Origin: Methanothrix sp.
GTDB taxonomy: Archaea > Halobacteriota > Methanosarcinia > Methanotrichales > Methanotrichaceae
Assembly: GCA_011391755.1 (NCBI GenBank)
Contig: JAABPZ010000112.1
Location: 1-5,541 of the forward strand
Direction: 5' to 3'
Length of the DNA: 5,541 nucleotides
The notes beneath the pieces were generated by a model. It was not told the origin of the DNA. It made no database searches and saw nothing but the letters and a program-made list of their open reading frames with translations. Positions 4,666 through 5,541 of this stretch are shown here, in pieces (within the stretch, counting starts at the first letter, position 1; each line of letters starts with the position of its first letter). The translations under genes were made by a program, and so were the position numbers.

Positions 4666-5541
4666 TTAGTATACTCTTGGGAACTCAGCTAGAGTTGGTG
4701 CCTTGAAGCAGGTGCAGTCGAAGACGCCCTTGGCGCCTTTAAGCTTCGAGTCTCCCAGATAGGCTGTTGGTATGGTGAGGTAGCCTCCGAAGCAGCAGGG
4801 CAGCCAGTCTTCGCCCTTCTGAACCAGGTTGTAAGGCACTTCGAGAGTCATGTTCTTCTCGATGTGATAGGTTCCCCAGTAATCCTCATCGATCTCGATG
4901 GCTGGCTTGCGCCACGCACTATTCTTCATATTTGCTCCGAATGGGCCCGGGTCAACCACGTCGTAAGCTGCATTCATCATGGGTGCGAAGTCCTCATTTG
5001 CCTGAAGAACACCGATATGTGCCTTGCCGTCAGTTACATCTTCAACGATCTTCATATTGGTATAGCCGACGTTTTGCCAAATTGGATCCCAGGTATGGTT
5101 GAATTTCTCTTTGATGACGAGATCCAATACCTTATCCAGGGCATGGGCATACTCGACCTCATGGTGCATGCTGGTTCCGGCACGGTAGTTCTTAACCCAG
5201 GTCTTCTCTTTGAGCAAGGAGCTGTAGTCCAGGGGGTTTGCAGCATAGTATCCGGTTCCGACTGCGATCCTCATGGGAGCATAGACCATGGCCACATCCT
5301 CTTTAAACTGGATGCAGTTCTGCGAGAAGTCGTTGTAGTCGGTAGAAGCGTCGCGGCTCTTCTTGTCCAATTGCTGGTAGGTCAAAAGGGCCTCGCTGTT
5401 CAAAGATCCACTGCCGTGAGCATAATTCTTCATGGCAATATTTCCTGACTTGGCATAAATATAGGTCATGAAGTAGCCATTGCCCTGCACACTCTGCTCG
5501 AAGTTGAAGGTGGTGTTTTTCTCTTCATATGCATTCGGGTA
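4666..5541 (-). CDS. Putative secreted/surface protein of a Methanothrix-type family, C-terminal part (5' partial)
   Basis: The minus-strand frame is open from the window edge (5541) to TAA 4668-4666, giving 291 visible residues; the true start lies outside the window, so the GTG at 5490 is not the start. The visible part begins YPNAYEEKNTTFNFEQSV. It continues GNGYFMTYIYAKSGNIA, NYAHGSGSLNSEALL, VYAPMRIAVGTGYYAANPLDY, AGTSMHHEVEYAHALDK, EIDEDYWGTYHIEKNMTLEVP, WLPCCFGG and FDCTCFKAPTLAEFPRVY. It is rich in Tyr, Asn, Asp and Gly and mostly beta-like, with a Cys-Cys pair and a C-T-C pair near the end that could form disulfides or bind metal. I associate this ending and the YAPM/GTGYY segments with a group of hypothetical exported proteins in Methanothrix, possibly envelope or sheath components. 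That rests on memory. No enzyme motif or membrane anchor is visible in this part. Confidence 0.7.
   Translation of the reverse strand, partial: YPNAYEEKNTTFNFEQSVQGNGYFMTYIYAKSGNIAMKNYAHGSGSLNSEALLTYQQLDKKSRDASTDYNDFSQNCIQFKEDVAMVYAPMRIAVGTGYYAANPLDYSSLLKEKTWVKNYRAGTSMHHEVEYAHALDKVLDLVIKEKFNHTWDPIWQNVGYTNMKIVEDVTDGKAHIGVLQANEDFAPMMNAAYDVVDPGPFGANMKNSAWRKPAIEIDEDYWGTYHIEKNMTLEVPYNLVQKGEDWLPCCFGGYLTIPTAYLGDSKLKGAKGVFDCTCFKAPTLAEFPRVY

Noticed and set aside
4864..5448. Plus-strand 194-codon frame opposite the surface-protein gene
   Set aside because: The minus strand carries the patterned protein with a terminator after it; the plus translation looks like an antisense shadow.

Overview
The window looks like a piece of a methanogenic archaeal chromosome, most likely a Methanothrix (Methanosaeta) relative. 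The evidence is an MptE-type pterin pyrophosphokinase of the methanopterin/archaeal folate pathway, TATA-box-like promoters placed for leaderless transcripts, and a cysteine-containing, aromatic-rich protein that resembles a surface-protein family I associate with Methanothrix. The genus is an inference from remembered families, not from a database search.

Layout. (1) 1-875, plus strand: the end of trpG (glutaminase subunit of anthranilate synthase) overlaps a complete trpC (indole-3-glycerol-phosphate synthase), forming a tryptophan operon tail. (2) 872-2103: a compact toxin-antitoxin island. On the minus strand, read from 1389 down to 872, are a HicB-RelE chimeric pseudogene with an in-frame TGA, a short orphan C-terminal reading frame, and a 49-codon HicB remnant whose stop codon overlaps the trpC stop. 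Diverging from these on the plus strand is an intact-looking hicB-hicA pair (1524-2103) whose HicA carries an unexplained C-terminal extension. Three HicB modules therefore lie within 0.9 kb, and two of them are easily missed because one is very short and the other is interrupted. (3) 2130-2906: an XPF/ERCC4-type nuclease domain joined to helix-hairpin-helix motifs, with its own TATA box. (4) 3029-3934: an extended short-chain dehydrogenase of the nucleotide-sugar epimerase/dehydratase type, in which the catalytic YxxxK is YxxxR. (5) 3961-4584, minus strand and convergent with it: mptE. (6) 4666-5541, minus strand: the 3' part of the putative surface protein, followed by a long pyrimidine tract that fits an archaeal terminator.

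Functionally, the housekeeping genes (trpGC, mptE, epimerase) flank an accessory patch of toxin-antitoxin debris, a working-looking HicBA module and a small structure-specific-type nuclease. The convergent junction at the end of trpC and the truncated modules suggest repeated insertion and decay at this spot. No RNA gene, CRISPR array or complete insertion sequence was recognised.
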